A stretch of DNA of 64,000 bases from Pseudomonas frederiksbergensis (GCF_003732665.1 NZ_MOBP01000022.1:124001-188000), one strand, 5' to 3'; numbered from the stretch's first letter, positions 8,947 through 17,855 are shown. Notes: generated by a model not told the origin, from the letters alone. Translations and numbers: made by a program.

Positions 8947-9031
8947 AGTGATTTTCAGCTCTGTCAGGTGGCGATCGCCGCGGCGATGTGGGCAGGCGGC
9001 GAGTTTACCAGAGCGACGGGCAAAACACTGA

Positions 9032-10111
9032 CTAAAGGGTCAGCAAGCGCTCGCCGAGGCGACCGCTGGCGGCCAGCTCCAGGAATTCGTCGCCCATGCG
9101 ACGGCTTTCATCCATCGCCGCACGCCAGTATTTCTGCCGGCTCGGCGCATCGCCCATGAAGCGTTTGAAGTCATTGCGATCCGGCAGTTTGCCGTAGGGC
9201 AGGCGCGACAAATAATCCTTCGACGGCGCCAGCAGCAGGACGTCCTGCAAGCGCGTGGTGCAGGCCCTGCGCCAGGGCAGGGTCTTGTCGAACCAGCCCG
9301 GAATCACCCGGTCGGTGAAGTGCGGATAAAGCACGATGCCGTTGCCGCTGTAGGGCAGGTCCAGGTGATAGTCCAGCAGACCGCCGTCGCGAAATGTTCC
9401 AGCGCCGGCACCGGGCAAATCACGCACGCCTTCCATGACCATCGGGATCGAGCCCGACGCCAGCAGGGCCTGGCGCAGGTTGCCGGTGTTCAGGGCGACG
9501 AAGCGCGAAGGGAAGTCGTTGAGCGTATTGACCGGCGGCGCCAGGCGCGGGTCGTGGATGATCAGCCGCTCGAAATGCTTCGACAGCCGCGCGCGACCGC
9601 GCAGGTTGTCGGCGATCACCGACGACAGGCCCAGCCCCAGGCGACCGCGATGGTCGTGGGCGAGCAGGCCGTGGCTCTTGACCACCATGATGTTCAGTCG
9701 GTAATGCGCATTGTCCAGAATCAAAGCGTCGCGCCCGTCCAACAGCTCATCGAGCATGCGCCGGGAGCTCTGGCTGATTTGCGCCATGGTCACGCCCTTG
9801 TCGAAGTTCTGCTCGGTGTACAGATGACCGAGCCGGCGAATGCCTTCGGCGGCATCCGGCAGGCACGCGCTGGCGAACCGCCAGGAACCCACCGAGGCAC
9901 CAATCAACGAGCGTTCCCGCGGTGCCGCCGGCAGCCATTCGCCGAACAGCGCCAGGTCCAGACCCTGAATCCCCAACGCCTTGGGCCCACCGGCGGCGCC
10001 CGGCAGCGTGCCGACGTCAGCGGCGCTCAAACCGTTTTCACGAATGCGTGCAAAGGCCCGGGGGCCGGCCTTGAGGGTCAGGGACGGGAACTTGATGTGG
10101 ATAGCGGTCAT
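9032..10111 (-). CDS. Patatin-like phospholipase family protein
   Basis: A 359-residue cytoplasmic protein with patatin features: an early glycine-rich stretch (LPGAAGGPKALG), the nucleophile elbow GASVGSW (Ser in G-x-S-x-G), and the Asp of the dyad likely in FRDGGLLDYHLD. Patatins are lipid acyl hydrolases; the bacterial substrate is unknown. The start is uncertain. ATG at 10111 gives MTAIHIKFPSL, a natural-looking N-terminus, but an ATG at 10150 has a better AGGGGAA site and would add 13 residues partly encoded next to the REPIN. Confidence 0.82.
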   Translation of the reverse strand: MTAIHIKFPSLTLKAGPRAFARIRENGLSAADVGTLPGAAGGPKALGIQGLDLALFGEWLPAAPRERSLIGASVGSWRFASACLPDAAEGIRRLGHLYTEQNFDKGVTMAQISQSSRRMLDELLDGRDALILDNAHYRLNIMVVKSHGLLAHDHRGRLGLGLSSVIADNLRGRARLSKHFERLIIHDPRLAPPVNTLNDFPSRFVALNTGNLRQALLASGSIPMVMEGVRDLPGAGAGTFRDGGLLDYHLDLPYSGNGIVLYPHFTDRVIPGWFDKTLPWRRACTTRLQDVLLLAPSKDYLSRLPYGKLPDRNDFKRFMGDAPSRQKYWRAAMDESRRMGDEFLELAASGRLGERLLTL

Positions 10112-10160
10112 ACCGGTCTCGATGTCGGGCAAGCCGAGGATTATAGACATCCACAATTCC

Positions 10161-10253
10161 CCTGTGGGAGCGGGCTTGCTCGCGAAGACGTCTGTACATT
10201 CAACATCTATGTGACTGATACACCGCCTTCGCGAGCAAGCCCGCTCCCACAGG
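10161..10253. repeat. REPIN
   Basis: Inverted REP pair starting CCTGTGGGAGCGGGCTTGCT, inner arms roughly 40 bases apart, between the patatin gene and the PepSY operon promoter. Confidence 0.9.
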
Positions 10254-10301
10254 GAATTGGGCAAGGCCAAGAGGGGATGTTGTCATGACCAATGATGGCA
10301 A

Positions 10302-10317
10302 TTCAGTTTCAGTTAAG
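10302..10317 (+). promoter_or_regulatory. Candidate BqsR-type response-regulator box
   Basis: TTCAG-N6-TTAAG, one mismatch from the TTAAG-N6-TTAAG direct repeat that I recall as the P. aeruginosa BqsR site. A further TTAAG lies at 10327. A -10-like TACATA at 10349 and the first gene of the operon at 10374 are suitably spaced downstream. This suggests autoregulation of the PepSY/two-component operon; it is a motif match only. Confidence 0.5.
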
Positions 10318-10373
10318 TTCGCCCCGTTAAGGTGCACTCCGTACGCAATACATAAAAAATACGGAGACACCCC

Positions 10374-10682
10374 ATGAAAACCCTGACTGCCCTGTTCACC
10401 GCGTCCATCATCGCCATGACCGCCAGCCTGGCCCACGCCCGTGACTTGGGTCCCGACGAAGCCCTGCGGCTGCGTGACGCTGGTAACATTGTGTCTTTCG
10501 AGAAACTCAATGCCATCGCCCTGGCCAAACACCCGGGCGCCAAGGTCACCGAAACCGAGCTGGAAGAAGAGTACGGCAAGTACGTCTACCAGGTGGAACT
10601 GCGTGACCCGCAGGGCATTGAGTGGGACCTGGAATTGGACGCTGCCAGCGGGCAGGTTCTCAAGGATCATCAGGATACGTAA
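10374..10682 (+). CDS. PepSY-domain periplasmic protein, first of two
   Basis: A 102-residue exported protein with a signal peptide ending near AMTASLAHA and one PepSY-type domain (DEALRLRDAG ... ELEEEYGKYVYQVELRDPQG ... LELDAASGQVLKD). It is the first gene of an apparent four-gene operon, and its TAA overlaps the next ATG by one base. In P. aeruginosa, small PepSY-type proteins are likewise encoded beside bqsR and bqsS. A periplasmic role in modulating or reporting on the sensor is inference. Confidence 0.88.
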   Translation: MKTLTALFTASIIAMTASLAHARDLGPDEALRLRDAGNIVSFEKLNAIALAKHPGAKVTETELEEEYGKYVYQVELRDPQGIEWDLELDAASGQVLKDHQDT

Positions 10683-10987
10683 TGAAGGTGCTTTCATTTT
10701 CACGCACTGCGCTGGTGCTGTTGGCGTTTTGCTCGGTGGTCGTGGCCCGCGACCTGGATCAGGACGAAGCCCTGCGCTTGCGTCAGCAGGGTGTGATCCT
10801 GCCGTTGGAGCAGTTGTTGAAGCAGGCGCTGGATCGCTACCCCGGCAGCAAATTGCTCGAAGCCGAGCTGGAAGAAAAACACGACGTCTACATTTATGAA
10901 GTCGAGTTGCTGACCACTGAAGGCGTGGTCCGCGAGCTGGACATCGAGGCCGCAACCGGCCATTTATTGAAAGACAAGGAAGATTGA
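10682..10987 (+). CDS. PepSY-domain periplasmic protein, second of two
   Basis: A 101-residue paralogue of the preceding protein, with signal peptide (MKVLSFSRTALVLLAFCSVVVA) and a PepSY domain (DEALRLRQQG ... ELEEKHDVYIYEVELLTTEG ... DIEAATGHLLKDKED). The ATG overlaps the preceding stop as TAATG, implying translational coupling. The response regulator gene starts three bases after its stop. The pair probably arose by local duplication. Confidence 0.88.
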   Translation: MKVLSFSRTALVLLAFCSVVVARDLDQDEALRLRQQGVILPLEQLLKQALDRYPGSKLLEAELEEKHDVYIYEVELLTTEGVVRELDIEAATGHLLKDKED

Positions 10988-10990
10988 CCG

Positions 10991-11659
10991 ATGCGATTGC
11001 TGTTGGTGGAAGACCACGTGCCCCTGGCCGACGAATTGATGGCCGGCCTCAACCGCCAGGGCTACGCCGTGGATTGGCTGGCCGATGGGCGTGACGCGGT
11101 GTACCAGGGCAGCAGCGAGCCCTATGACCTGATCATCCTCGACCTCGGCCTGCCGGGTTTGCCGGGGCTTGAGGTGCTGACCCAGTGGCGCGCGGGTGGT
11201 TTGTCGACCCCGGTGCTGATCCTCACCGCCCGGGATTCCTGGGCCGAGCGCATCGAAGGCCTCAAGGCTGGCGCCGACGATTACCTGAGCAAACCCTTTC
11301 ACCCCGAAGAGCTGCACCTGCGGGTCCAGGCCTTGTTGCGCCGTTCTCACGGCCAGGCCAACCAGCCGACGCTCAAGGCCAACGGCTTGCACCTGGATGA
11401 AGGCCGCCAGTGCGTGACTCGCGACGGTGCCGACATCCAACTCACCGCTGCTGAATTCCGTTTGCTGCGCTACTTCATGCTGCACCCCGAGCAAATCCTT
11501 TCCAAAAGCCACCTCGCTGAACACCTCTACGACGGTGAAACCGAGCGCGATTCCAATGTGCTGGAAGTCCACGTCAACCACTTGCGGCGCAAGCTCGGGC
11601 GCAGCGTGATCGAAACCCGTCGTGGCCAGGGTTACCTGTTCGGTGGGCAAGCCCAGTGA
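10991..11659 (+). CDS. bqsR: OmpR-family response regulator (BqsR/CarR-like)
   Basis: Cytoplasmic transcription factor activated by phosphorylation. The receiver domain (residues 1-115) has the acidic pair in LLVEDH, the phospho-acceptor Asp51 in IILDLGLPG, Thr in LILTARD and Lys in YLSKPF. The C-terminal winged helix (about 125-220) ends with VLEVHVNHLRRKLG and TRRGQGYLF. It is third in the operon with the PepSY genes and overlaps the sensor kinase gene by four bases. The assignment to the Fe(II)/Ca-responsive BqsRS (CarSR) system rests on neighbourhood: PepSY genes on one side, TlpQ-like and CtpM-like chemoreceptors on the other. Confidence 0.85.
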   Translation: MRLLLVEDHVPLADELMAGLNRQGYAVDWLADGRDAVYQGSSEPYDLIILDLGLPGLPGLEVLTQWRAGGLSTPVLILTARDSWAERIEGLKAGADDYLSKPFHPEELHLRVQALLRRSHGQANQPTLKANGLHLDEGRQCVTRDGADIQLTAAEFRLLRYFMLHPEQILSKSHLAEHLYDGETERDSNVLEVHVNHLRRKLGRSVIETRRGQGYLFGGQAQ

Positions 11660-12969
11660 GGTCGATCCAGCGCCGCTTGAGCCTGGGCCTGATCAGCGTG
11701 ATGGTGATCGTCGGCCTGGTGCTGGCGCAAACCAGTCTGTGGCTGTTCGAAATGGGCTTGCAGCGTTACCTCGAAGCCGGATTGCGCAACGACAGCGAAA
11801 ACCTGCTGACCGCCCTGGTGCGCGGCCCCCAGGGTTTGCAACTGGACGAGCGCCACCTGGCGCCGGCCTATCAGCGGCCGTTTTCCGGGCATTACTTCCG
11901 TATCGACTTTGCCGACAGCCACTGGCGCTCCCGTTCGCTGTGGGACCAGGAACTGCCGCGTTTGGAGAACCCTGGCCTGGAGAGCAATCTGCAACTGGGC
12001 CCGGAAGGCCAGCAATTGCTGGTGCTGCGCTCGGACTACCGCCGGCTCGGCCAGTGGATTTCCATCAGCGTGGCCCAGGATTACACCCCGGTGCGCGACA
12101 GCTTTTTGCGCATGCAACAGGTGGGTCTGGGCCTCGGTCTGGCGGGGCTTTTGCTGATTCTGCTGCTGCAACGGATCACCGTGCGCCGCGCGTTGCGGCC
12201 ACTGGAAAAGGCCCGGGAGCAGATTGCCCAATTGCAACAGGGTCAGCGCTCACAACTGGATGATCAGGTGCCGGTGGAGCTGGAACCGCTGGTGGCGCAG
12301 ATCAACCATTTGCTGGCCCACACCGAAGACAGCCTCAAGCGTTCGCGCAATGCCCTGGGCAACCTCGGCCACGCCTTGAAAACCCCGCTGGCGGTGTTGC
12401 TCAGCCTGGCCTCCAGCGAAAAACTCGATGCTCACCCGGAGCTGCGCAAGGTCATCCAGCAACAGTTGGAACAGGTCCAGCAACGGCTGAACCGCGAACT
12501 CAATCGCGCTCGCTTGTCCGGCGATGCGTTGCCGGGGGTGTTGTTTGATTGCGATGCCGAGCTGCCGGGGTTACTGGCCACGTTGAACATGATCCACGGC
12601 GAGCATCTGGACCTGAGCTACCGCGCCCCGGCCGGTTTGCTACTGCCCTGGGATCGCGAGGATTTGCTGGAATTGCTCGGCAACCTGCTGGATAACGCCT
12701 GCAAATGGGCGGATGCCGAGATCCGCTTGAGCGTGGTCGTCACGACTGCAGGTTTTTCCCTGAGCGTGGAAGACGACGGCCCGGGCATTCCCGAGGATCA
12801 GCGCACCCAGGTGTTCAGTCGCGGCACGCGGCTGGATGAACAGACCGACGGGCACGGCCTGGGCCTGGGCATCGTGCGCGACATCGTTGACACCTGGGGT
12901 GGCAAGTTGCTGTTGCAGGAAAGCGAGTGGGGCGGGTTGAAAGTCGTGATCGAATTGCCAAAGCGCTGA
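11656..12969 (+). CDS. bqsS: Sensor histidine kinase (BqsS/CarS-like)
   Basis: Membrane sensor of 437 residues: TM1 about 10-30, a periplasmic loop about 31-152, TM2 about 155-172, HAMP-like linker, then the dimerisation/phospho-acceptor region GNLGHALKTPLAVLL with His239 and the ATPase domain with N box (LLDNACKWAD) and G boxes (DDGPGIPED, GHGLGLGIVRDI). Translation starts at GTG, sharing GTGA with the regulator's stop. P. aeruginosa BqsS is reported to use a periplasmic RExxE motif for Fe(II); I do not find RExxE in this loop, so the signal may differ. Confidence 0.85.
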   Translation: MRSIQRRLSLGLISVMVIVGLVLAQTSLWLFEMGLQRYLEAGLRNDSENLLTALVRGPQGLQLDERHLAPAYQRPFSGHYFRIDFADSHWRSRSLWDQELPRLENPGLESNLQLGPEGQQLLVLRSDYRRLGQWISISVAQDYTPVRDSFLRMQQVGLGLGLAGLLLILLLQRITVRRALRPLEKAREQIAQLQQGQRSQLDDQVPVELEPLVAQINHLLAHTEDSLKRSRNALGNLGHALKTPLAVLLSLASSEKLDAHPELRKVIQQQLEQVQQRLNRELNRARLSGDALPGVLFDCDAELPGLLATLNMIHGEHLDLSYRAPAGLLLPWDREDLLELLGNLLDNACKWADAEIRLSVVVTTAGFSLSVEDDGPGIPEDQRTQVFSRGTRLDEQTDGHGLGLGIVRDIVDTWGGKLLLQESEWGGLKVVIELPKR

Positions 12970-13030
12970 TCCGAATTCCACCTTCATCCCAACACCTGTA
13001 GGAGCCAGGCTTTGTGGCGAGGGGGCTTGC

Positions 13031-13127
13031 CTGTGGCGAGGGAGCTTGCTCCCGCTGGACTGCGCAGCAGGCCCTTTTTTTTGGGGTGCGCTTCGCACCC
13101 CAGCGGGAGCAAGCTCCCTCGCCACAG
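13031..13127. repeat. Second-family REP inverted pair
   Basis: Perfect 28-base inverted arms (13031-13058 and 13100-13127; core GTGGCGAGGGAGCTTGCTCC) flank a centre with a GGGGTGCGCTTCGCACCCC hairpin at 13083-13101. A partial copy of the same family and a GTAGGAGC fragment lie just before (12995-13030). Confidence 0.85.
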
Positions 13128-13142
13128 GGTTCAGCGTCGTTC

Positions 13143-14825
13143 TTACGTGTGATGAATCTCCCGATCCTTGGTTTCCGGCATGAAGAATATCCCCAGCACC
13201 GCCGTCATCACCGCAATCACAATCGGATACCACAACCCGTAATAGATATCCCCGGTGGCCGCCACCATGGCAAACGCCACCGTCGGCAGAAATCCGCCGA
13301 ACCAGCCGTTACCGATGTGATAAGGCAGCGACATCGAGGTGTAGCGGATGCGCGCCGGGAACAGTTCCACCAACCAGGCAGCAATCGGGCCGTAGACCAT
13401 GGTCACGTAGATCACCAGGATGGTCAGCAACAGCAGCACCATCGGGTAATTGGTCTTGGCCGGGTCAGCCTTTTCGGGGTAGCCGGCCTCTTTCAGGCTG
13501 GTGCCCAGGGACGCGGTGAATGCATCGTTGCGGGCCTTGAAGTCGGCGGCGGGCAGGCCGGTGCCTTCGAAGCTCAGCACCACTTTATCGCCGATACGCA
13601 CCTGGGCGACGGTGCCCGGCTCGGCGTTTTCGTTCTTGTAAGGGATCGCCCGTTTCGCCAGCAGGGTCTTGGCCAGGTCGCAGGAACTGGTGAATTTGGC
13701 CTTGCCCACCGGGTCGAACTGGAACGAGCACTGGTCCTGATTGGCAATCACCGTGACCGGGTTCCTTTCCTGGGCGATGAACACATCGGGGTTACCGTAT
13801 TGGGTCAGCCCATGGAAGATCGGAAAGTAGGTCACGGCCGCGAGGATGCAACCGGCCATGATGATGCCCTTGCGCCCGATGCGGTCGGACAGGCTGCCGA
13901 AAATCACGAAGAACGGCGTGCCGATCAGCAGCGAGCCGGCGATCAGCAGGTTGGCGGTCTGTGGGTCGATCTTCAGGGTTTGCAGCAGGAAGAACAGCGC
14001 ATAGAACTGCCCGGTGTACCAGACGACGGCCTGGCCGGCGGTGCCGCCGAGCAGGGCCATGATCACGATTTTCAAGTTGTCCCAGCGAGCGAAGGATTCG
14101 GTCAGCGGCGCTTTGGAGGACTTGCCTTCGGCCTTCATTTTCATGAACACCGGCGACTCGCTGAGTTGCAGGCGGATGTACACCGAGACGATCAGCAGCA
14201 GGATCGACAGCAGGAACGGAATCCGCCAGCCCCAGGCCTCGAAGGCTTCGGTGCCCAGCGCGGTGCGGCAGGCAAGGATCACCAGCAGCGACAGGAACAG
14301 ACCCAGCGTCGCGGTGGTTTGAATCCATGAAGTGAAATAGCCGCGTTTGCCTTTGGGCGCATGCTCGGCGACGTAGGTCGCCGCGCCGCCGTACTCACCG
14401 CCCAGTGCCAGGCCTTGCAGCAGGCGCAGGGTAATCAGGATGACGGGCGCCGCCACGCCAATGGTTTCGTAACCCGGCAGGAACCCCACCACGGCGGTCG
14501 AGACACCCATGATGACAATGGTGATCAGGAACGTGTGCTTGCGCCCGATCATGTCGCCCAACCGGCCGAACACGATTGCCCCGAACGGTCTGACGGCGAA
14601 ACCGGCGGCGAAGGCGAGCAGGGCGAAGATGAAGGAGGTGGTCTCGTTGACGCCGGCGAAGAAGTGCTTGGCGATGATCGCGGCGAGGGAGCCGTAGAGA
14701 TAGAAGTCGTACCACTCGAACACCGTGCCCAGGGACGAGGCAAAGATGACCTTGCGCTCCTCCCTGGTGACGCCGTGGTGGGGCGCGCTGCCCATTCCCG
14801 TAGTGGTGCTGTCGATTGTGGCCAT
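13143..14825 (-). CDS. MHS-family MFS transporter with a large soluble insert
   Basis: Inner-membrane proton symporter of the metabolite:H+ symporter (ProP/KgtP/ShiA) family. Family marks: FEWYDFYLYGSLAAI in TM1, RPFGAIVFGRLGDMIGRK after TM2, RLLQGLALGGEYGGA, and SDRIGRKGIIM. At 560 residues it is about 120 longer than the usual 430. The extra length is a soluble segment (about residues 350-450, PVTVIANQDQCSFQFDP ... SLKEAGYPEKADPAKT) between two late membrane helices, probably periplasmic. The substrate is unknown. It lies between the Bqs-type operon and a chemoreceptor, so it might import that receptor's ligand (inference). GGAGAA precedes the ATG. Confidence 0.88.
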   Translation of the reverse strand: MATIDSTTTGMGSAPHHGVTREERKVIFASSLGTVFEWYDFYLYGSLAAIIAKHFFAGVNETTSFIFALLAFAAGFAVRPFGAIVFGRLGDMIGRKHTFLITIVIMGVSTAVVGFLPGYETIGVAAPVILITLRLLQGLALGGEYGGAATYVAEHAPKGKRGYFTSWIQTTATLGLFLSLLVILACRTALGTEAFEAWGWRIPFLLSILLLIVSVYIRLQLSESPVFMKMKAEGKSSKAPLTESFARWDNLKIVIMALLGGTAGQAVVWYTGQFYALFFLLQTLKIDPQTANLLIAGSLLIGTPFFVIFGSLSDRIGRKGIIMAGCILAAVTYFPIFHGLTQYGNPDVFIAQERNPVTVIANQDQCSFQFDPVGKAKFTSSCDLAKTLLAKRAIPYKNENAEPGTVAQVRIGDKVVLSFEGTGLPAADFKARNDAFTASLGTSLKEAGYPEKADPAKTNYPMVLLLLTILVIYVTMVYGPIAAWLVELFPARIRYTSMSLPYHIGNGWFGGFLPTVAFAMVAATGDIYYGLWYPIVIAVMTAVLGIFFMPETKDREIHHT

Positions 14826-15360
14826 GGGTGTTCTCCGTCTTGCTCTTGTCGTAGGCCGGAGCACCTCAAAATACCCGTGTTGCCGCACCCAGGCCCTGGG
14901 TCTGATGTTGTCGGATTGCTCCTAGAAGCATAATCAGCTACGCGCAAATATCCACTCGACCAACTCGCAACCTTCAGAACCTGTGGAGACCCTGTGGGAG
15001 CGAGCTTGCTCGCGAAAGCGGTGTGTCAGTCGCCATTGATGGTGGCTGACCCGGCCTCTTCGCGAGCAAGCTCGCTCCCACAGGGAGTTTGTGTCGTTTG
15101 CTGTTTCTGGGGCCACCGCAGAATCATTGTGGGAGCGAGCTTGCTCGCGAAAGCGGTGTATCAGGCGCCATTGATGGTGGCTGACACGGCCTCTTCGCGA
15201 GCAAGCTCGCTCCCACAGGGAGTTTGTGTCGTTTGCTGATTCTGGGGCCACCGCAGAATCATTGTGGGAGCGAGCTTGCTCGCGAAAGCGGTGTCTCAGT
15301 CGCCATGAATGGTGGCTGACCCGGCCTCTTCGCGAGCAAGCCCGCTCCCACAGGGGGCAT
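14826..15360. repeat. Tandem REPIN array, three units, 135 bp period
   Basis: This 535 bp gap contains no gene. Three REPINs with core TGGGAGCGAGCTTGCTCGCG begin at 14995, 15130 and 15265, exactly 135 bases apart. Each encloses a CAGTCGCCATTGATGGTGGC-like loop and is followed by a linker with a GGGGCCACCGCAGAATC core that resembles the linker of the 7.4-8.0 kb array. The array itself spans about 14992-15356; the rest (14826-14990) is the upstream region of the MHS gene. Confidence 0.93.
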
Positions 15361-17508
15361 CTAAACCCGGAATTGATCCATCAAGCTCTGCTGCTGGTTG
15401 GCCAGGCTGTTCAGCGACTGGCTGACCCGTGCCGATTCATTGGCTTGCCCCGACAGCGATTCGGTCACGTCGCGGATGGTCGCCACGTTGTTGTTGATCT
15501 CCTCTGCCACGGCGCTTTGTTCCTCGGCGGCGCTGGCGATTTGCAGGTTCATGTCGGTAATCACCGTCACGGCCTCGCCAATCTGGCGCAGGGCGGTGAC
15601 GGCCTGGCTGACTTGCTCGACGCTGCTCTGGGCCTGACGATGGCTGTTGTTCATCGAGCCCACCACATCCTGGGTGCCGCTCTGCAACTGCTCGATCACC
15701 TGGCGGGTTTCCTCCACCGATTCCTGGGTACGCCGCGCCAGGTTGCGCACTTCATCGGCGACCACGGCAAAGCCGCGTCCGGCTTCACCGGCGCGGGCCG
15801 CTTCAATTGCCGCATTGAGCGCCAGCAGATTGGTTTGCTCGGCAATGGCGCGAATCACTTCCAGCACCGAACCGATTTTCTCGCTGTTCGCCGCCAGACC
15901 TTCGACTTGCACCATCGCCGCGCTCATGTCGGCAGCGAGGTTGTCGATGCTGGTGGTGGTGCGGTCGATCACGGTCAGGCCCTGACGAGTCGCCTGATCC
16001 GCATCCCGCGCTGCATGGGCCGCCTGGGCCGCGCTGCGGGCAACGTCCTGGGCGGTGGCGCTCATTTCGTGGGAGGCGGTGGCCACCTGATCGACCTGGC
16101 GGTATTGCTGCTCCATGCCGGCGCTGGTCTGGGTGGCGATGGCGGAGGATTGATCCGCCGTGCTGCGCGCATCCTGCACCGAGCGTTTCACCTCGGCGAT
16201 GATCGGTTGCAGCTTGTCGAGGAAACGGTTGAACCAACCGGCCAACTGGCCCAGTTCATCCTTTTTGTCGTAGGCCAGACGCCGGGTCAAATCACCTTCG
16301 CCGCTGGCAATGTCTTCCAGCATATGCGCCACACCGAGGATCGGCTTGGTCACGCTGCGGGCCATCAACCACACCAACAACAGGCCGATCAACGCCGCGA
16401 TCACGCCCAGGCCCAGCTCCACCAACGTGCCGGCACGGTTACTGTCATCGAGCTGTTTTTTCAGCGCTTCGGCCGGGCCGACCAGGACTTTTTCCGGCAC
16501 GTCGAGCAACACGCCCCAGGACTTGCCGCCGGGAATCGGCTGGAACGGCGACAGCACTTTCAACTGTGCATTGCTGTGCAGGCTTTCAGTCTTGCTGCTG
16601 GCGGCAAGCCTGCGGATCAGCTCGGCACCGTTGGTTTTATCCACGGCATCCAAACGCTGGCTGAGTTTGCTGGCGTCCGGGCTGTAACCGGCGAGCAGGC
16701 CCGCCGGGCTGAGAATGCTGACGCTGGTCTGGCCGTCGTAGAGCTTTTTGCTCGCGCCCTGGCTGATCGCTTGCAGGCTGTTGAGGTTGATGTCCACCGA
16801 CAGCGAGGCGATGACTTTACCGTTGACCATCAGCGGGAACACGATGCTGGTCATCAGCACGTTCTGGCCGTCGATCACATAGAAGTAGGGTTCGATCACG
16901 CATGGCTTGAGCGTGGTGCGCGGGCACGTGAACCAGGCATTGGCCGCTTCGCCGCTGGGGCCGGTGCTGGTGTCGGCCATGTCACTTTCCGGCAGCGCCA
17001 TCGAGGTCAGTTTGCCCGCCGTCGGTTGCGACCAATACAGGGCGAAGCGACCCTTGTCATTGCTGCCGAGCTCGGCCTGGCCGGCGAACAGTTCGTCCTT
17101 GCCGTCCAGCGCATTGGCTTCGAACACCAGGGACAGCCCGAGTAATTCCGGGTTGGCTTGCAGGGCCGATTTCACTTGGCGGGTCAGGTCTTCGCGCAGG
17201 TCGAAGGCGTCGAGAAAACGCTTCTCGGCCTGCTCGCGCAGGAACAGCACCTGGCGCGAGAAACCGTGGCCATATTGATAGGCGTCCATAAATTGTTGGC
17301 GAATGTTCAGCGCCTGGTTTTCACCCTGGGACTCGATCCGCGCCTGGGCGGATTCGGTGAGCATCTCCATGCTCGACGCCTTCACCAGCGCCGAACTGTG
17401 CTCCATGCGATACAGCGAAAGACCCACCAGCAGGGTCACGATGCCGGCCAGGCACAGCCCGGCCAGCAGGGTGATTTTCCATTGGATGGAGAGTTGTCTG
17501 AGCGACAT
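15361..17508 (-). CDS. tlpQ: Methyl-accepting chemotaxis protein, dCACHE type (TlpQ-like)
   Basis: A 715-residue membrane chemoreceptor. TM1 lies about residues 10-31, followed by a long periplasmic sensor of about 330 residues with double-CACHE features (FDLREDLTRQVKSAL ... YWSQPTAGKL ... VIASLSVDINL ... KSWGVLLDVPEKVL), TM2 about 362-385, HAMP, and a signalling domain with the hairpin tip EQTNLLALNAAIEAARAGEAG. Length, architecture and neighbours match P. aeruginosa TlpQ (PA2654), reported to bind histamine and polyamines. Ligand specificity here is inference. It is transcribed alone, facing the MHS transporter across a REPIN array. Confidence 0.87.
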   Translation of the reverse strand: MSLRQLSIQWKITLLAGLCLAGIVTLLVGLSLYRMEHSSALVKASSMEMLTESAQARIESQGENQALNIRQQFMDAYQYGHGFSRQVLFLREQAEKRFLDAFDLREDLTRQVKSALQANPELLGLSLVFEANALDGKDELFAGQAELGSNDKGRFALYWSQPTAGKLTSMALPESDMADTSTGPSGEAANAWFTCPRTTLKPCVIEPYFYVIDGQNVLMTSIVFPLMVNGKVIASLSVDINLNSLQAISQGASKKLYDGQTSVSILSPAGLLAGYSPDASKLSQRLDAVDKTNGAELIRRLAASSKTESLHSNAQLKVLSPFQPIPGGKSWGVLLDVPEKVLVGPAEALKKQLDDSNRAGTLVELGLGVIAALIGLLLVWLMARSVTKPILGVAHMLEDIASGEGDLTRRLAYDKKDELGQLAGWFNRFLDKLQPIIAEVKRSVQDARSTADQSSAIATQTSAGMEQQYRQVDQVATASHEMSATAQDVARSAAQAAHAARDADQATRQGLTVIDRTTTSIDNLAADMSAAMVQVEGLAANSEKIGSVLEVIRAIAEQTNLLALNAAIEAARAGEAGRGFAVVADEVRNLARRTQESVEETRQVIEQLQSGTQDVVGSMNNSHRQAQSSVEQVSQAVTALRQIGEAVTVITDMNLQIASAAEEQSAVAEEINNNVATIRDVTESLSGQANESARVSQSLNSLANQQQSLMDQFRV

Positions 17509-17590
17509 GGAGAGACGTCCTTATTCGATATTTATCTGAGACTTTGCACTGTAACGGCCGCCAATCGCCTTTCTTAAGGACAAATCCAAA

Positions 17591-17685
17591 CCTGTAGGAG
17601 CGAGGCTTGCCCGCGAAGGCGACGGCACATTCAGCATTCATGTTGACTGACACACCGCCTTCGCGGGCAAGCCTCGCTCCTACAG
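17591..17685. repeat. REPIN (GTAGGAGCGAGGCTTGCCCG subtype)
   Basis: Inverted pair of the 'TAGGAGCGAGGCTTGCCCGC' REP subtype flanking a CATTCAGCATTCATGTTGAC loop. It lies in the 347 bp gap between divergent genes. The rest of the gap (17686-17855) should hold the transporter promoter; I see no clear operator. Confidence 0.9.
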
Positions 17686-17855
17686 AGAGCGGTTCGATGA
17701 TCGCAAGCTGTTACACATTTCCAGGCCCCGTGCGCTTTGACACCGGCGCCTCTGTGCGGCACAGTGCGCGCCCTCTAATAAAACCCATTCCTTATTTCGC
17801 TGGCGGCGCTTCGCAGACTGCCGGCGGAGCTCATTCCGCTTGCCCAGAGGTAACG

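Noticed and set aside
13083..13101. GGGGTGCGCTTCGCACCCC hairpin as a terminator of the kinase gene
   Set aside because: The T-run precedes the stem on the plus strand and becomes an A-run on the other, so it fits a terminator in neither direction.
14994..15300. Open frames starting MGASLLAKAV or similar within repeats, also at 47 kb and 61 kb
   Set aside because: These are translations of REP sequences and recur at every array; they are not genes.
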